Assembly: GCA_945947575.1 (NCBI GenBank)
Contig: CAMEYM010000012.1
Location: 1 to 64,000 of the forward strand
Reading direction: 5' to 3'
Length of the DNA stretch: 64,000 nucleotides
Source: Rhizobium sp. Q54
GTDB taxonomy: Bacteria; Pseudomonadota; Alphaproteobacteria; UBA2966; CAIVPW01
How positions within the stretch are numbered: position 1 is the stretch's first letter; every line of letters begins with the position of its first letter. A model generated the notes under the pieces. The model saw only the letters and a list, made by a program, of their open reading frames with translations. It was not told the DNA's origin and searched no databases. Positions 1 through 8,343 of the stretch are shown here, piece after piece. Position numbers and translations under genes: made by a program.

Positions 1-177
1 CAGCCGATCCCGGCGATCCCCGCCGAGACGCTGGTGCAGTTCAGCGACAAGTACATCCGCCTGTTCGAGACGGTGACGGGCCGCAAGTTCGAGCGCCCAC
101 CCCTCGACAAACCGGTGCGCGACCGAATCGAGAACGCGCTGCGCAAGGCATTCCCCGAGTACTTCAAGACAGCCTAA
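1..177 (+). CDS. purC: Phosphoribosylaminoimidazole-succinocarboxamide synthase, C-terminal part
   Basis: This is the last 58 codons of a gene that begins outside the window. The tail has the PurC C-terminal pattern: a P-x-I-P segment, then FSDKYIRLFETVTGRKF, matching the family's S-x-x-Y-I-x-L-[YF]-E-x-[VL]-T-G-x-x-F. PurC makes SAICAR from CAIR, aspartate and ATP in purine synthesis. It ends in TAA and converges on the minus-strand gene beyond it, whose stop overlaps its last codons. Only the end is visible, so the start, the active site and any paralogue question cannot be judged. Confidence 0.8.
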   Translation, partial: QPIPAIPAETLVQFSDKYIRLFETVTGRKFERPPLDKPVRDRIENALRKAFPEYFKTA

Positions 178-587
178 CGCAGCAGCGAGGCGTTCTGCAG
201 CCGGATAAGGCTGACGAAGCCGAGTTTCTCATCGAGCTTGGTGCCGATGTCCAAGGTGCCGATGACCCGCACCTTGGTGGCGATGTGTGCAGCTTCCTCG
301 CGGAGGTAGACGGCGACGATGTCGATCGGCCAGTCGGCTTCGGCCGCGCAGAAGGGGCACACGTCCACCGGGTAGCGCGTCAGCACCACGAAGTTCCCTT
401 CGGGCTTGAGGGGCGGCGCGAGGTAGCCCTCGATCTCGACGCGCTTGCCAGCGAGCGATTTCAGCTTTTCGGAGAACGTGACCGAGAAGTCGTCGACGTA
501 AAGGTCGGAAAACTTCAGGCTCGCCGTTTGTGCGAACGCCGGCGTTGCCAACAGCGTCGCGAAGGCTAGGAGCAGTACACGCAGCAT
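174..587 (-). CDS. Small secreted protein with a CPFC motif, DUF3299-like
   Basis: The 137-residue product starts with a clear signal peptide (MLRVLLLAFATLLATPAFAQ). The mature part reads as a small beta-rich domain with GKRVEIEGYLAPPL, then FVVLTRYPVDVCPFCAAE. The G-Y-x-x-P-L plus C-x-x-C arrangement resembles DUF3299-type periplasmic proteins, which are thought to have an OB-like fold. The CPFC pair could bind metal or form a disulfide. It lies 50 bases downstream of the metallo-beta-lactamase-fold gene on the same strand and is probably co-transcribed with it. The molecular function is unknown. Confidence 0.6.
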   Translation of the reverse strand: MLRVLLLAFATLLATPAFAQTASLKFSDLYVDDFSVTFSEKLKSLAGKRVEIEGYLAPPLKPEGNFVVLTRYPVDVCPFCAAEADWPIDIVAVYLREEAAHIATKVRVIGTLDIGTKLDEKLGFVSLIRLQNASLLR

Positions 588-637
588 TGGTGCTTCGCTC
601 CGGCGGCAGCAATGCCACCGCCGGAGCTCCCCCGTGT

Positions 638-1663
638 TCAGTTCGCCTTGGCGGCCATCTCGAGCTTCAGTTGCGCGACGCGCGCGCAGCCTTCCATGGT
701 CTTGAAGTAGCGGGTGACCGCGTCCTGGCCGACCTCGAACGGATGCGGCTGGCCGGCTTTGCGTCCGGGGACCATCTGGGCCTTGCCAACCGCGTTGTCG
801 TACGCGGAGTGGTTGGTCATGATCACGGTCGCTTTGGTGCGTTCCGCCATCTCGGCCATGCGCCGCTGCGACTCGATGTACGTCTGGAAATTGGCGATCG
901 TGTTGACGAAGTTGAACGCGGTGCCGCCCGAGTACGCCACCATGAGCGGCCGGCCCTGGTCCTTCACCTCGAACGACAGAGAGAACGCGCCCTGGGTATG
1001 GCCCGGCGTCGCGATCAGCGTCACCGACGTGTCGCCGAGCGTCACCTTCATGCCGTCGGTCGCGACGACATCGCGGCGCGGCTTGATGCTGTTGTCGGCG
1101 GTCCCGAAGCGCTCCTTCGATTGCTCGATGAAGTCCCAGTCGGCCGCCCCCATGACGATCTTCGCGCCGAAGCGGTCCTGCATCAGTTTGGCCCCGCCGA
1201 CATGATCGCCGTGGCCGTGAGTGATGATGACGTACTTCACCAGCTTCGGATCGAGGCCGAGCTTGGTCATGCCGCCGACGATCAACTCCTCGGAGTTGTA
1301 GGAGTAGACGGTGTCGATCAGGATGATGCCGTCGCTTGTGTTGAGCGCCCACGCCGAGTGGATGCTCCCACCGACGAAGTAGAGATTGTCGAACACCTTG
1401 GCCGGGTCGGCGTACCAGGTACTCCGCGCCGGCGCCGCCCCCGCCAGGTAGGCGGGCAGGGTGTCGGCGCCCGGACCGGTCGCCGGCAGCACGCACAGCG
1501 CCGCCAACGTGCCGGTGTGGTCGAGGCCAGCGAACGTCTTGGCCGCGCGCAGCGCCGTTTCGATCGGATCGGCGGGTGCCGCCGCCTGCTGCGCCAGCGC
1601 CGCGCCGCCGCCCACGGCGATCGCCAACGCCACCGCCGGAAGAATGCTCTGAGAGAGTCGCAT
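638..1663 (-). CDS. Secreted metallo-beta-lactamase-fold hydrolase, subclass B3-like
   Basis: This 341-residue protein has an N-terminal signal peptide (cleavage near residue 25, after ALAQQ). It has a metallo-beta-lactamase fold with the H-x-H-x-D-H motif at 149–154 (THGHGDH), a third ligand in TPGHTQG (H222) and a late His in TNHSAYDN (H285). That set gives two metal sites in the manner of subclass B3 enzymes, with no cysteine ligand. It could be a true B3 beta-lactamase or one of the many B3-like hydrolases with other substrates; the sequence alone does not decide this. It appears to be the first gene of a two-gene unit with the CPFC protein. It is divergent from the GyrI-like gene. Confidence 0.8.
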   Translation of the reverse strand: MRLSQSILPAVALAIAVGGGAALAQQAAAPADPIETALRAAKTFAGLDHTGTLAALCVLPATGPGADTLPAYLAGAAPARSTWYADPAKVFDNLYFVGGSIHSAWALNTSDGIILIDTVYSYNSEELIVGGMTKLGLDPKLVKYVIITHGHGDHVGGAKLMQDRFGAKIVMGAADWDFIEQSKERFGTADNSIKPRRDVVATDGMKVTLGDTSVTLIATPGHTQGAFSLSFEVKDQGRPLMVAYSGGTAFNFVNTIANFQTYIESQRRMAEMAERTKATVIMTNHSAYDNAVGKAQMVPGRKAGQPHPFEVGQDAVTRYFKTMEGCARVAQLKLEMAAKAN

Positions 1664-1809
1664 CGGTTTGCCCCTCGTTGCGGTCGCGCCGCGTCGGCCG
1701 ACCTCTTGCCCTAGTGCAGCAGGAAACGCACAAGGGCGCGGTGCGATTTCCCACGCGGCCGGGACTAGAGCGGTCGTCTATACTGTGCGCAGGCTGCGGG
1801 AGACTGCGC

Positions 1810-2520
1810 ATGGCTACCGACAGGAAGCGCGTTGCGAAGAAACTGACGTCGATCGACAAGCGGGTGACGAAGAAGCGCGGCACCAAGACGGCAAAGAAGG
1901 TCGTCACCAAGTCCATCGACCTCCGCAAGGAGCGCAAGGCGCTCTACACGGCGCGCGCAGGAAAGCCGACTATCGTCGACTCCGTGCCGACCCAGATCCT
2001 CGCCGTCGACGGCGTGGGTCATCCCAGCGTGGCCACGCCGCGCTTCGAGGACGCCATCGCCGGCCTGTTCTGCATCGCCTTCGGCATGAAGTTCGGCCGC
2101 AAGAAAGCGGGGAAGGGGCCCGACTTCGCCGTGCCCAACCTCGAAGCCATGTGGTGGGTGAAGGACAACCAGCCGATGACCGCCGCGACCGCTCCCGCCG
2201 ACTGGCGCTGGACCGCGTTCGTCGCCGTCCCCGACTTTCTTACCAAGGCCGACGTGACCGCCGCGGCGAAGGGGGCCGGCAAGGACGCGCCAGCCCTCGC
2301 CAAGAAGGTCGCCCTGCGCAAGTTGAAGGAAGGCAAGAGCGTGCAACTCCTGCACCTCGGCCCCTACGACCAGGAGGGCGGCACCGTCGCCCAGATGCAC
2401 GCGTTCGCCGCGTCCAATGGCCTCAAGGTGCGCGGCAAGCACCACGAGATCTACCTGAACAACCCGGCCAACACCGCCCCCGAGAAGCTCAAGACCATCC
2501 TGCGCCTCGCGGTGAAATAA
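1810..2520 (+). CDS. GyrI-like small-molecule-binding domain protein with lysine-rich N-terminus
   Basis: The 236-residue protein begins with a Lys/Arg-rich segment of about 40 residues (KKLTSIDKRVTKKRGTKTAKK), followed by a GyrI-like/SOUL-like domain. Typical pieces are LAVDGVGHPS near the domain start, FGMKFGRKKAG, the MWWV strand and the late LLHLGPYDQEGGTVAQMH segment seen in GyrI-like proteins that bind hydrophobic ligands. There is no DNA-binding helix-turn-helix, so it is a stand-alone ligand-binding domain. A TATACT -10 candidate lies at 1779–1784. The ATG at 1810 was preferred over upstream frame openings because the reading upstream overlaps the divergent promoter region. The ligand is unknown. 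Confidence 0.7.
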   Translation: MATDRKRVAKKLTSIDKRVTKKRGTKTAKKVVTKSIDLRKERKALYTARAGKPTIVDSVPTQILAVDGVGHPSVATPRFEDAIAGLFCIAFGMKFGRKKAGKGPDFAVPNLEAMWWVKDNQPMTAATAPADWRWTAFVAVPDFLTKADVTAAAKGAGKDAPALAKKVALRKLKEGKSVQLLHLGPYDQEGGTVAQMHAFAASNGLKVRGKHHEIYLNNPANTAPEKLKTILRLAVK

Positions 2521-2563
2521 GGTCGCCTTGTCCGGCGGGCGCGATCCCCGCTAGAACGGTCGG

Positions 2564-4285
2564 ATGACCAACCAATTCGACAAGACCAAGCTCCCCAGCC
2601 GCCACGTCTCGGTAGGCCCGGAGCGGGCGCCGCATCGCTCGTACTACTACGCCATGGGCCTTGGGCCCGCGGACATCGCCAAGCCGTTCGTCGGCGTGGC
2701 GACCGCGTGGAACGAGGCCGCCCCCTGCAACATCACCCTGCATCGCCAGGCGGAGGCGGTGAAGCGCGGCGTCAATGCCGCCGGCGGCATGCCGCGCGAG
2801 TTCACGACCATCACCGTCACCGACGGCATCGCCATGGGCCATGCCGGCATGAAGTCGTCCCTGGTCAGCCGCGACCTCATCGCCGACTCGGTCGAGCTGA
2901 CCATGCGCGGCCATTGCTACGACGCCCTGGTTGGCTTGGCGGGCTGCGACAAGTCGTTGCCCGGCCTGATGATGGCGATGATCCGCTTGAACGTGCCGTC
3001 CGTGTTCATCTACGGCGGCTCGATCATGCCGGGACGTTTTCAAGGCAAGGATGTGACGGTCGTCGATGTGTTCGAGGCGGTCGGCAAGTACTCTGCCGGC
3101 ACCATGGACCTCAAAACGCTGATCGATCTCGAATCGGTAGCGTGCCCCTCGGCCGGCTCGTGCGGCGGTCAGTTCACCGCCAACACCATGGCCTGCGTGT
3201 CCGAGGCGATCGGCTTGGCGCTGCCCGGCTCAGCCGGTGCGCCGGCGCCGTACGAGTCCCGCGACCAGTTCTGCGAGCTGTCCGGCAAGGTCGTCATGGA
3301 CCTTATCGCCAAGCAGCTGCGCCCGCGCGACATCGTCACCCGGAAGGCGCTCGAGAACGCCGCCGTCGTGGTCGCCGCGTCGGGCGGCTCGACCAACGCC
3401 GCTTTGCACTTGCCCGCCATGGCCCACGAGGCCGGCATCGATTTCGATCTCCACGAGGTCGCCAAGATCTTCAAGCGCACGCCGTACATCGCGTCGATGA
3501 AACCGGGCGGCAAGTACGTGGCGAAGGACATGTACGATGTCGGTGGCGTGCCGGTGCTGATGAAGGCGCTGCTGGACGGTGGCTTCCTGCACGGCGACTG
3601 CATCACGGTCACCGGCAAGACCATCGCCGAGAACCTCAAGGATGTGGTCGTGCCCGAAGGCCAGGACGTCATCGTGCCCACCTCGCGCGCCATCACTAAG
3701 ACCGGCGGCGTCGTCGGCTTGCGCGGCAACCTGGCCCCGCAGGGAGCCATCGTGAAGGTCGCCGGCCTCAAGCACACAAAGTTCGAGGGCGTGGCGCGGG
3801 TATTCGACTCCGAGGAGGAGTGCTTCGCCGCCGTTCAGGCGAAGAAGTACAAGGCCGGCGACGTGCTCGTCATCCGCTACGAGGGCCCGCGCGGCGGTCC
3901 CGGCATGCGCGAGATGCTGTCCACGACCGCGGCGATCTACGGCCAGGGTATGGGCGAGCAGGTCGCGCTCATCACCGACGGCCGTTTCTCGGGCGGGACG
4001 CGCGGCATCTGCATCGGCCATGTCGGCCCCGAGGCAGCTGTGGGCGGCCCTATCGCTCTCCTCAAGGATGGCGACCGCATCAAGATCGACGCGGATGAAG
4101 GCATCCTGACCTTCGACGTTCCAGAGGCCGAGCTCGCCAAGCGCAAGGCCGCGTGGAAGCCGCGTCAAACCGATTTCCGTTCGGGCGCCTTGTGGCGCTA
4201 TGTTCAGACCGTGGGAGACGCCGAGAAGGGTGCGGTGACGCACCCAGGGGCTCGCGCCGAAAGCCACGTGTACGGGGACATCTAG
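2564..4285 (+). CDS. ilvD: Dihydroxy-acid dehydratase
   Basis: This 573-residue enzyme of the IlvD/Edd family removes water from 2,3-dihydroxy-isovalerate and 2,3-dihydroxy-3-methylvalerate in valine, leucine and isoleucine synthesis. Three cysteines in the expected places (C55 in AAPCNIT, C128 in GCDKSLPG, C200 in SAGSCGGQF) fit an iron-sulfur cluster of the [2Fe-2S] type. The C-terminal signature GRFSGGTRG is intact. Length and motifs match dihydroxy-acid dehydratase; some IlvD/Edd relatives act on sugar acids, so a sugar-acid dehydratase is a less likely alternative. It stands alone without other ilv genes nearby. Confidence 0.9.
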   Translation: MTNQFDKTKLPSRHVSVGPERAPHRSYYYAMGLGPADIAKPFVGVATAWNEAAPCNITLHRQAEAVKRGVNAAGGMPREFTTITVTDGIAMGHAGMKSSLVSRDLIADSVELTMRGHCYDALVGLAGCDKSLPGLMMAMIRLNVPSVFIYGGSIMPGRFQGKDVTVVDVFEAVGKYSAGTMDLKTLIDLESVACPSAGSCGGQFTANTMACVSEAIGLALPGSAGAPAPYESRDQFCELSGKVVMDLIAKQLRPRDIVTRKALENAAVVVAASGGSTNAALHLPAMAHEAGIDFDLHEVAKIFKRTPYIASMKPGGKYVAKDMYDVGGVPVLMKALLDGGFLHGDCITVTGKTIAENLKDVVVPEGQDVIVPTSRAITKTGGVVGLRGNLAPQGAIVKVAGLKHTKFEGVARVFDSEEECFAAVQAKKYKAGDVLVIRYEGPRGGPGMREMLSTTAAIYGQGMGEQVALITDGRFSGGTRGICIGHVGPEAAVGGPIALLKDGDRIKIDADEGILTFDVPEAELAKRKAAWKPRQTDFRSGALWRYVQTVGDAEKGAVTHPGARAESHVYGDI

Positions 4286-4332
4286 TACCGCGTAGTCCGT
4301 ATCGTTTGTTGAGTTGACCCGGGGGCGGGGCT

Positions 4333-4908
4333 TTGACGTTTTCTTTGCGTACTTCTGACGCGCGTGCCGGTACCGGCGTCGGAGCGAAGTCGCGGTTTGC
4401 CGCGCTCCTCGCCAAGGTCCTAGGGCGCGTGCGCAAGCTCCTCGATCCGAACCGCGGCGTGCAAGTGCGCGCCCGGCTCACCTACGCCATCGGCAAGGCG
4501 ACCATCGCCATGGGTGACGACGCATCCGCCTTCCGCGGATTGCGCGCCCGTCCGCTGACGGCGCCCGGCCTGTGCATTGAGGTCACCAACCACGGCAAGG
4601 AAACGATCGTCGTTACCGAGGTTGGCCTGACCCGCGGCGCCGAAGGCCCGCAGATCGCGCTGCGCGACCCGCACTTGCATGACGCCGGTCCGTGGCCCCG
4701 CCACCTGCCTCCGGGCGCCTCGGTCGTCGCGCACTTCGGCTCCGGCCTTGCTGGACACAACGTGCTGCCGCAGGTGCGCCGTTCCTACGCTTTGTCCATG
4801 GACGGCAAGACCTACCTGGGCGCCGCGCTTGCCTTGCGCCACTACCTCAAGCGAACCGCCGAAGCCAAGGACGCCGAGCTGCGCAGCGCCACCTCCGGCG
4901 CCGAATAG
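4333..4908 (+). CDS. Hypothetical protein
   Basis: This 191-residue frame is not recognised. It opens at TTG after a G-rich tract (GGGGGCGGGG). No ATG occurs until about 4510, while the codon usage looks coding before that, so the TTG start is favoured. There is no signal peptide or membrane helix. The central part is beta-rich (GLCIEVTNHGKETIVVTEVG) and reads like a small immunoglobulin-like or DUF-type beta domain. The C-terminus is charged. It is convergent with the next, minus-strand pair and follows ilvD by 47 bases, perhaps in the same transcript. Confidence 0.55.
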   Translation: MTFSLRTSDARAGTGVGAKSRFAALLAKVLGRVRKLLDPNRGVQVRARLTYAIGKATIAMGDDASAFRGLRARPLTAPGLCIEVTNHGKETIVVTEVGLTRGAEGPQIALRDPHLHDAGPWPRHLPPGASVVAHFGSGLAGHNVLPQVRRSYALSMDGKTYLGAALALRHYLKRTAEAKDAELRSATSGAE

Positions 4909-4911
4909 CGA

Positions 4912-5478
4912 TCAGCGCGGCCGCTGGAACGAAACCGTCAGCAGGTCCTGTGTACCGACTTCGCCGCCCATCACTAGGGCGTGGCGGAAGGTGATCGTCG
5001 TGCTCGGGAAGTTCCACGCCAGCGCGCGCACGATCTCGCGTTGCGCGCCGTCGGTGCGATCCTCGTTGGCCTGGATGGCGGTCGGCTCGCCATAGGTGGC
5101 GCGCAGCGCCGCCTCGATGGCGGTGGCTTCGGCGTCGCGCACGCGATTGACGAAGTCGGTGCCGAGGCGCACCTCGGTCAGCCCGCGCCCGGGCGACAGC
5201 GTGAGCGGCACCGGCGCGAACCGCACGCCGCCGATCTCCGCCTCGGCGACCGCGAAGTTCATGATCCCGATCTGGTTGCGAGTCGCTACCAGGCGCGGCC
5301 CCAGCGCCGCGGCCAGCTGGTCGGCATTCATGCCCCAGCGCGTCATCTCCCAGCCCGGCAGATCATCGGCTGGGCCGGCCGGCAGGCCGAGGGCCTCGCG
5401 CACGGCCGGCGGCATCGCCGGTTGCGCGACGGCCCAGGGTGCCGCCAGGAGCAGCACCGCGAGCAGCGCCCGCATCAT
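4912..5478 (-). CDS. Secreted hypothetical protein
   Basis: The 188-residue product has a signal peptide (MMRALLAVLLLAAPWAVAQ) and no recognised domain. The segment GWEMTRWGMNADQLAAALG is a pattern often seen at the start of small periplasmic repeat-like domains where a protein reports on substrate matching. The start at 5478 forms an ATGA overlap with the stop of the upstream gene, so the two are translationally coupled. That overlap decides the start over the longer frame upstream. The two proteins probably act together in the periplasm; the role is unknown. Confidence 0.6.
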   Translation of the reverse strand: MMRALLAVLLLAAPWAVAQPAMPPAVREALGLPAGPADDLPGWEMTRWGMNADQLAAALGPRLVATRNQIGIMNFAVAEAEIGGVRFAPVPLTLSPGRGLTEVRLGTDFVNRVRDAEATAIEAALRATYGEPTAIQANEDRTDGAQREIVRALAWNFPSTTITFRHALVMGGEVGTQDLLTVSFQRPR

Positions 5479-5939
5479 GGCAGGGCGACGTCCTTGAGCC
5501 GGCCGGCAACCACCGTGACGATCTCGTCGGGGATCGTCTCGATCTCGTCTTCCTCGGGATAGAAGTTGCCCGACCAAAGAGTCGCGCCTGTGCCCGTATC
5601 GACGAGCTGCAACGCGATCTTGAAGATGTCCGGACCGCCGTCCATTACGCCGGCCAGTACGAAACGCACGCCCAATGCCGCGCCAATCTCGGCCGGTTGT
5701 GCAGCAGTCGGCGGCAGTGCCGCAACTGCGGCTTCGTCTGCGATCCGCCAGGCATCCTTGGCCAGCGCCTCCGCGACAGCAGCGCCGATGTGCGCAGCCT
5801 CCTCGGCGTGATCGCCCGCCGCGCGGAGGACGACCGCTAGCGAGCGGCCCGCGGCTGGCGGCGCCTGGGCCAGGCTGAGGTTCGTGGAAGAGCCGAGCAC
5901 GAGGAGAGTGAGGGAGAAGAGAAGGGTCACGGTGCGCAT
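5475..5939 (-). CDS. Secreted TolB-like/FlgO-like domain protein
   Basis: This 154-residue protein has a signal peptide (MRTVTLLFSLTLLVLGSS). Its second half, LGVRFVLAGVMDGGPDIF then IALQLVDTGTGATLWSGN, matches the strand-helix pattern of the periplasmic TolB N-terminal/FlgO-like domain. The same pattern is found in many alphaproteobacterial adenylate cyclase-type proteins (A-x-x-L-G-V-R-Y-V-L-E-G-S, later Q-L-I-D-A-x-T-G-A-H-L-W). Here the domain stands alone without a cyclase or beta-propeller. The ATG at 5939 is chosen because it begins the signal peptide; the longer frame upstream runs through non-coding sequence. It is coupled to the next gene by ATGA. Confidence 0.6.
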   Translation of the reverse strand: MRTVTLLFSLTLLVLGSSTNLSLAQAPPAAGRSLAVVLRAAGDHAEEAAHIGAAVAEALAKDAWRIADEAAVAALPPTAAQPAEIGAALGVRFVLAGVMDGGPDIFKIALQLVDTGTGATLWSGNFYPEEDEIETIPDEIVTVVAGRLKDVALP

Positions 5940-6345
5940 CGCCCTACCTTGCCATCGGCCCTGCCGCGAGGCGAGGCCCGTTGCGCGATCGCCCGCGCCG
6001 CACGGCGCGGCGAATCGAGGCGGATAGGGAGGGGCAGGGGCGAACATTCGCACCATGTACGAAATGATACCGTCAACTACTGGGCGTCTTGGGCACTGCT
6101 CTCTGGTGGTCAGCACCAAGAAGATAGTGCCGACTATCGCCGAGGGTCTGCGTCGAGTCGAGGGGTACGTCGTGCCGATCGAGGATCAGAATATGCAGTC
6201 GCTCTACAGGATGCGGACGCAGCTTTCGAAGATCCTCGTCACGCGGCAGGAACCTCGCATGCTCTGGCCGCAGGGTGACGTTCATGCTGGTCACCGCTGA
6301 CCTCGGATTCTAAGGTCACCGCTTCGACCTGCAGGAGAAGGTTCC
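5940..6345. other. 406-base stretch without a convincing gene; lower G+C
   Basis: Bases 6061–6300 count to about 59% G+C, clearly below the surroundings. Short frames exist on both strands. The minus-strand frame starting at 6294 opens with MTSMNVTLRPEHARFL, which resembles the first residues of ParD-type antitoxins, but the rest does not continue as that family. I read this as possible remnant of acquired DNA, not an active gene. The right edge carries the ribosome binding site of the following MFS gene. Confidence 0.3.
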
Positions 6346-8052
6346 TTGACGATCGACTCGCCCGCGACCGTTGCTCCGGCCAACCGCATGCTCGTGCTCG
6401 CGGGCGGCCTCACCGCCATGCTGCTGGCGATGCTGGCGTCGACCATCGTTTCGACTGCGATGCCGCGCATCGCCACCGAGCTCAACGACCTCGCGCACAT
6501 GTCATGGATCTTCACGGCATACATGCTGAGCTCGACGGTTACGGTGCCGATCATCGGCAAGCTGTCCGACCTTTTCGGCCGCCGCGTCATCTACCTGGCG
6601 GCGATCGCCGGGTTCGTCGTGTCGTCGGCGGCGGCGGGCTTCGCCGAATCGATGTTCCAGCTCATCCTGTGCCGCGCCGCCCAGGGCGTCGCCGCCGGCG
6701 CGCTGATGGTCAACACCGCCGCCATGATCGGCGACGTCTTCCCGCCGGCTGAACGTGGCAAGTGGCAGGGCGTCATCGGCGCCATCTTCGGTCTTGCTTC
6801 CATCGCCGGCCCGCTCGTTGGTGGCTGGATCACGGATTCGCTCAGTTGGCGCTGGGTGTTCTGGGTCAATGTGCCGTTCGGCGTCATGGCCTTCGCTGTC
6901 ATTCTCGTCACGCTGCCCAAGCTGCCGCCCCGCGCGACCAAGCCGGTCATCGACTATGCCGGCGCGGCGCTGCTGGCGCTCGGCTTGACGCCGCTGCTCC
7001 TGTCCCTGGTGTGGGGCGGTAGCACCTACGCTTGGACGTCGGCGCCGATCTGGTCGCTGTTCGGTGTCGGCGTCGTTGCGCTGGTGCTGTTCATCTGGAC
7101 CGAGGCGCGCGCCAGTGAGCCGGTGCTGCCGCTCGACCTGTTCAAGAGCGGCGTGTTCACCATCTCATCCGCGGTCGTCTTTGCCAGCGCCATGGGCATG
7201 TTCGGCGTGCTGTTGTTCATCCCGCTGTACGCCCAGGTCGTGGTCGGCTTCTCCGCCACCAACTCCGGCCTGATCCTGACGCCCATGGTGATGGGCGTCG
7301 TCGTCGCCAGCGCCATCGGCGGTCAGCTCGTCTCGCGCACCGGCCGCTATCGTGGCATTGCCGTCGTCGGCATGCTCGTGACGACGCTCGGCATGTGGCT
7401 GTTCACGCGCATCACCATCGACACCACGGCGATGCAGTTGATCATCGCCATGTTCGTCACCGGCCTTGGCATGGGCGCCACCATGCCGGTGTTCGGCGTG
7501 GTCGTGCAGAATGCATTCCCGCACTCGCGCCTCGGCGTGGTCACCGCCAGCAGCCAGCTGTTCCGCAGCATTGGCGGCACCGTTGGCGCTGCGCTGTTCG
7601 GCGGCTTGCTCAATGCCCGCATCGCTGATGGCTTGGCACCCCTCGCCACCGATCCGTTCCTGCAGCGCCTTGGCACGTTGATCCCCGGCGCGGGGCAGGG
7701 GCCGCTCAACGCCAACGCCATCCAGGGTGTGCTGGGTCCGCGCGGTCGCGAAGCGATCAACGCCGCTCTGGGGCGCATGCCGGCCGACGTGCAGGCGCAA
7801 GTCATGCCGCAGATGGAGCACTTCCTCACCGAGGTGCGTGTCGTCATCAACGACTCGGTCGGCGACGTCTTCGCCGGCGGCGCGCTGCTGATGGCGTTCG
7901 CCACCGTGCTGGCGTTCTTCCTGCCGCACGTTCCCATGCAGAAGTCCGAGACGTCGGCGACGCGCAGCGGCAAGGAGCTCGAGGCGGAGCTCGGTCAACT
8001 CGACGCCGGCGATGAGCCCGACCTAACGACGGGGACCGCGCCGGCGCGCTAG
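6346..8052 (+). CDS. MFS drug transporter, DHA2 (14-helix) family
   Basis: This 568-residue integral membrane protein reads as 14 hydrophobic helices. It has the MFS motif A in the loop after helix 2 (GKLSDLFGRR) and the DHA2-type motif C region GPLVGGWITDSLSWRW. Members exchange protons for drugs, dyes or other amphipathic compounds across the inner membrane; the substrate here is unknown. The start is TTG at 6346, supported by a strong Shine-Dalgarno (AGGAGAAGG) just upstream. A long periplasmic loop before the last helix is normal for DHA2. No regulator or membrane-fusion partner is adjacent. Confidence 0.85.
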   Translation: MTIDSPATVAPANRMLVLAGGLTAMLLAMLASTIVSTAMPRIATELNDLAHMSWIFTAYMLSSTVTVPIIGKLSDLFGRRVIYLAAIAGFVVSSAAAGFAESMFQLILCRAAQGVAAGALMVNTAAMIGDVFPPAERGKWQGVIGAIFGLASIAGPLVGGWITDSLSWRWVFWVNVPFGVMAFAVILVTLPKLPPRATKPVIDYAGAALLALGLTPLLLSLVWGGSTYAWTSAPIWSLFGVGVVALVLFIWTEARASEPVLPLDLFKSGVFTISSAVVFASAMGMFGVLLFIPLYAQVVVGFSATNSGLILTPMVMGVVVASAIGGQLVSRTGRYRGIAVVGMLVTTLGMWLFTRITIDTTAMQLIIAMFVTGLGMGATMPVFGVVVQNAFPHSRLGVVTASSQLFRSIGGTVGAALFGGLLNARIADGLAPLATDPFLQRLGTLIPGAGQGPLNANAIQGVLGPRGREAINAALGRMPADVQAQVMPQMEHFLTEVRVVINDSVGDVFAGGALLMAFATVLAFFLPHVPMQKSETSATRSGKELEAELGQLDAGDEPDLTTGTAPAR

Positions 8053-8053
8053 C

Positions 8054-8292
8054 TCAGTCCTCGCGACATCCGTACAGAGGCTGGTTACCGGTCGCGCCGT
8101 AGTATTTGTACGGCAGGAACTTGCCCGACAGGTTGATCTTCACCCGGTCGCCTTTCGGGTCGGGCTGGCACTCCATCTGAAAGTCGAAGTCGATGGCGAC
8201 ATGATGCCGTCGCCGAACTCCTCCTGGATCAGCTCCTTCCACGTGGTGCCGTACACCAGCACCAGCTCGTAGAATGCAGGGCGCTGCGCGTC
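8054..8292 (-). pseudogene. cynS: Cyanase (cyanate hydratase) C-terminal remnant, frameshifted
   Basis: Two minus-strand frames joined by a one-base deletion give the cyanase C-terminus. One frame reads [20 protein letters not shown] then GDGIMS; the next reads [19 protein letters not shown] then [12 protein letters not shown]. coli CynS has RFYEMLQVYGTT, FGDGIISAINF and a GKYLPTKPF end, so the match is collinear. The N-terminal two-thirds is absent (an in-frame TAA sits at 8293–8295), the catalytic Arg of R-F-Y-E is Ala here, and a non-homologous tail follows PYK. It cannot make active enzyme. Confidence 0.8.
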
Positions 8293-8343
8293 TTAGGCAT
8301 CGGCGCGGTTTTCGCCGCGCCCAATTCGCAGGCAGCGTGCGCG

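Noticed and set aside
6055-6300. 81-codon plus-strand frame (MYEMIPSTTGRLG)
   Set aside because: No ribosome binding site, no family, lower G+C patch; too weak to call.
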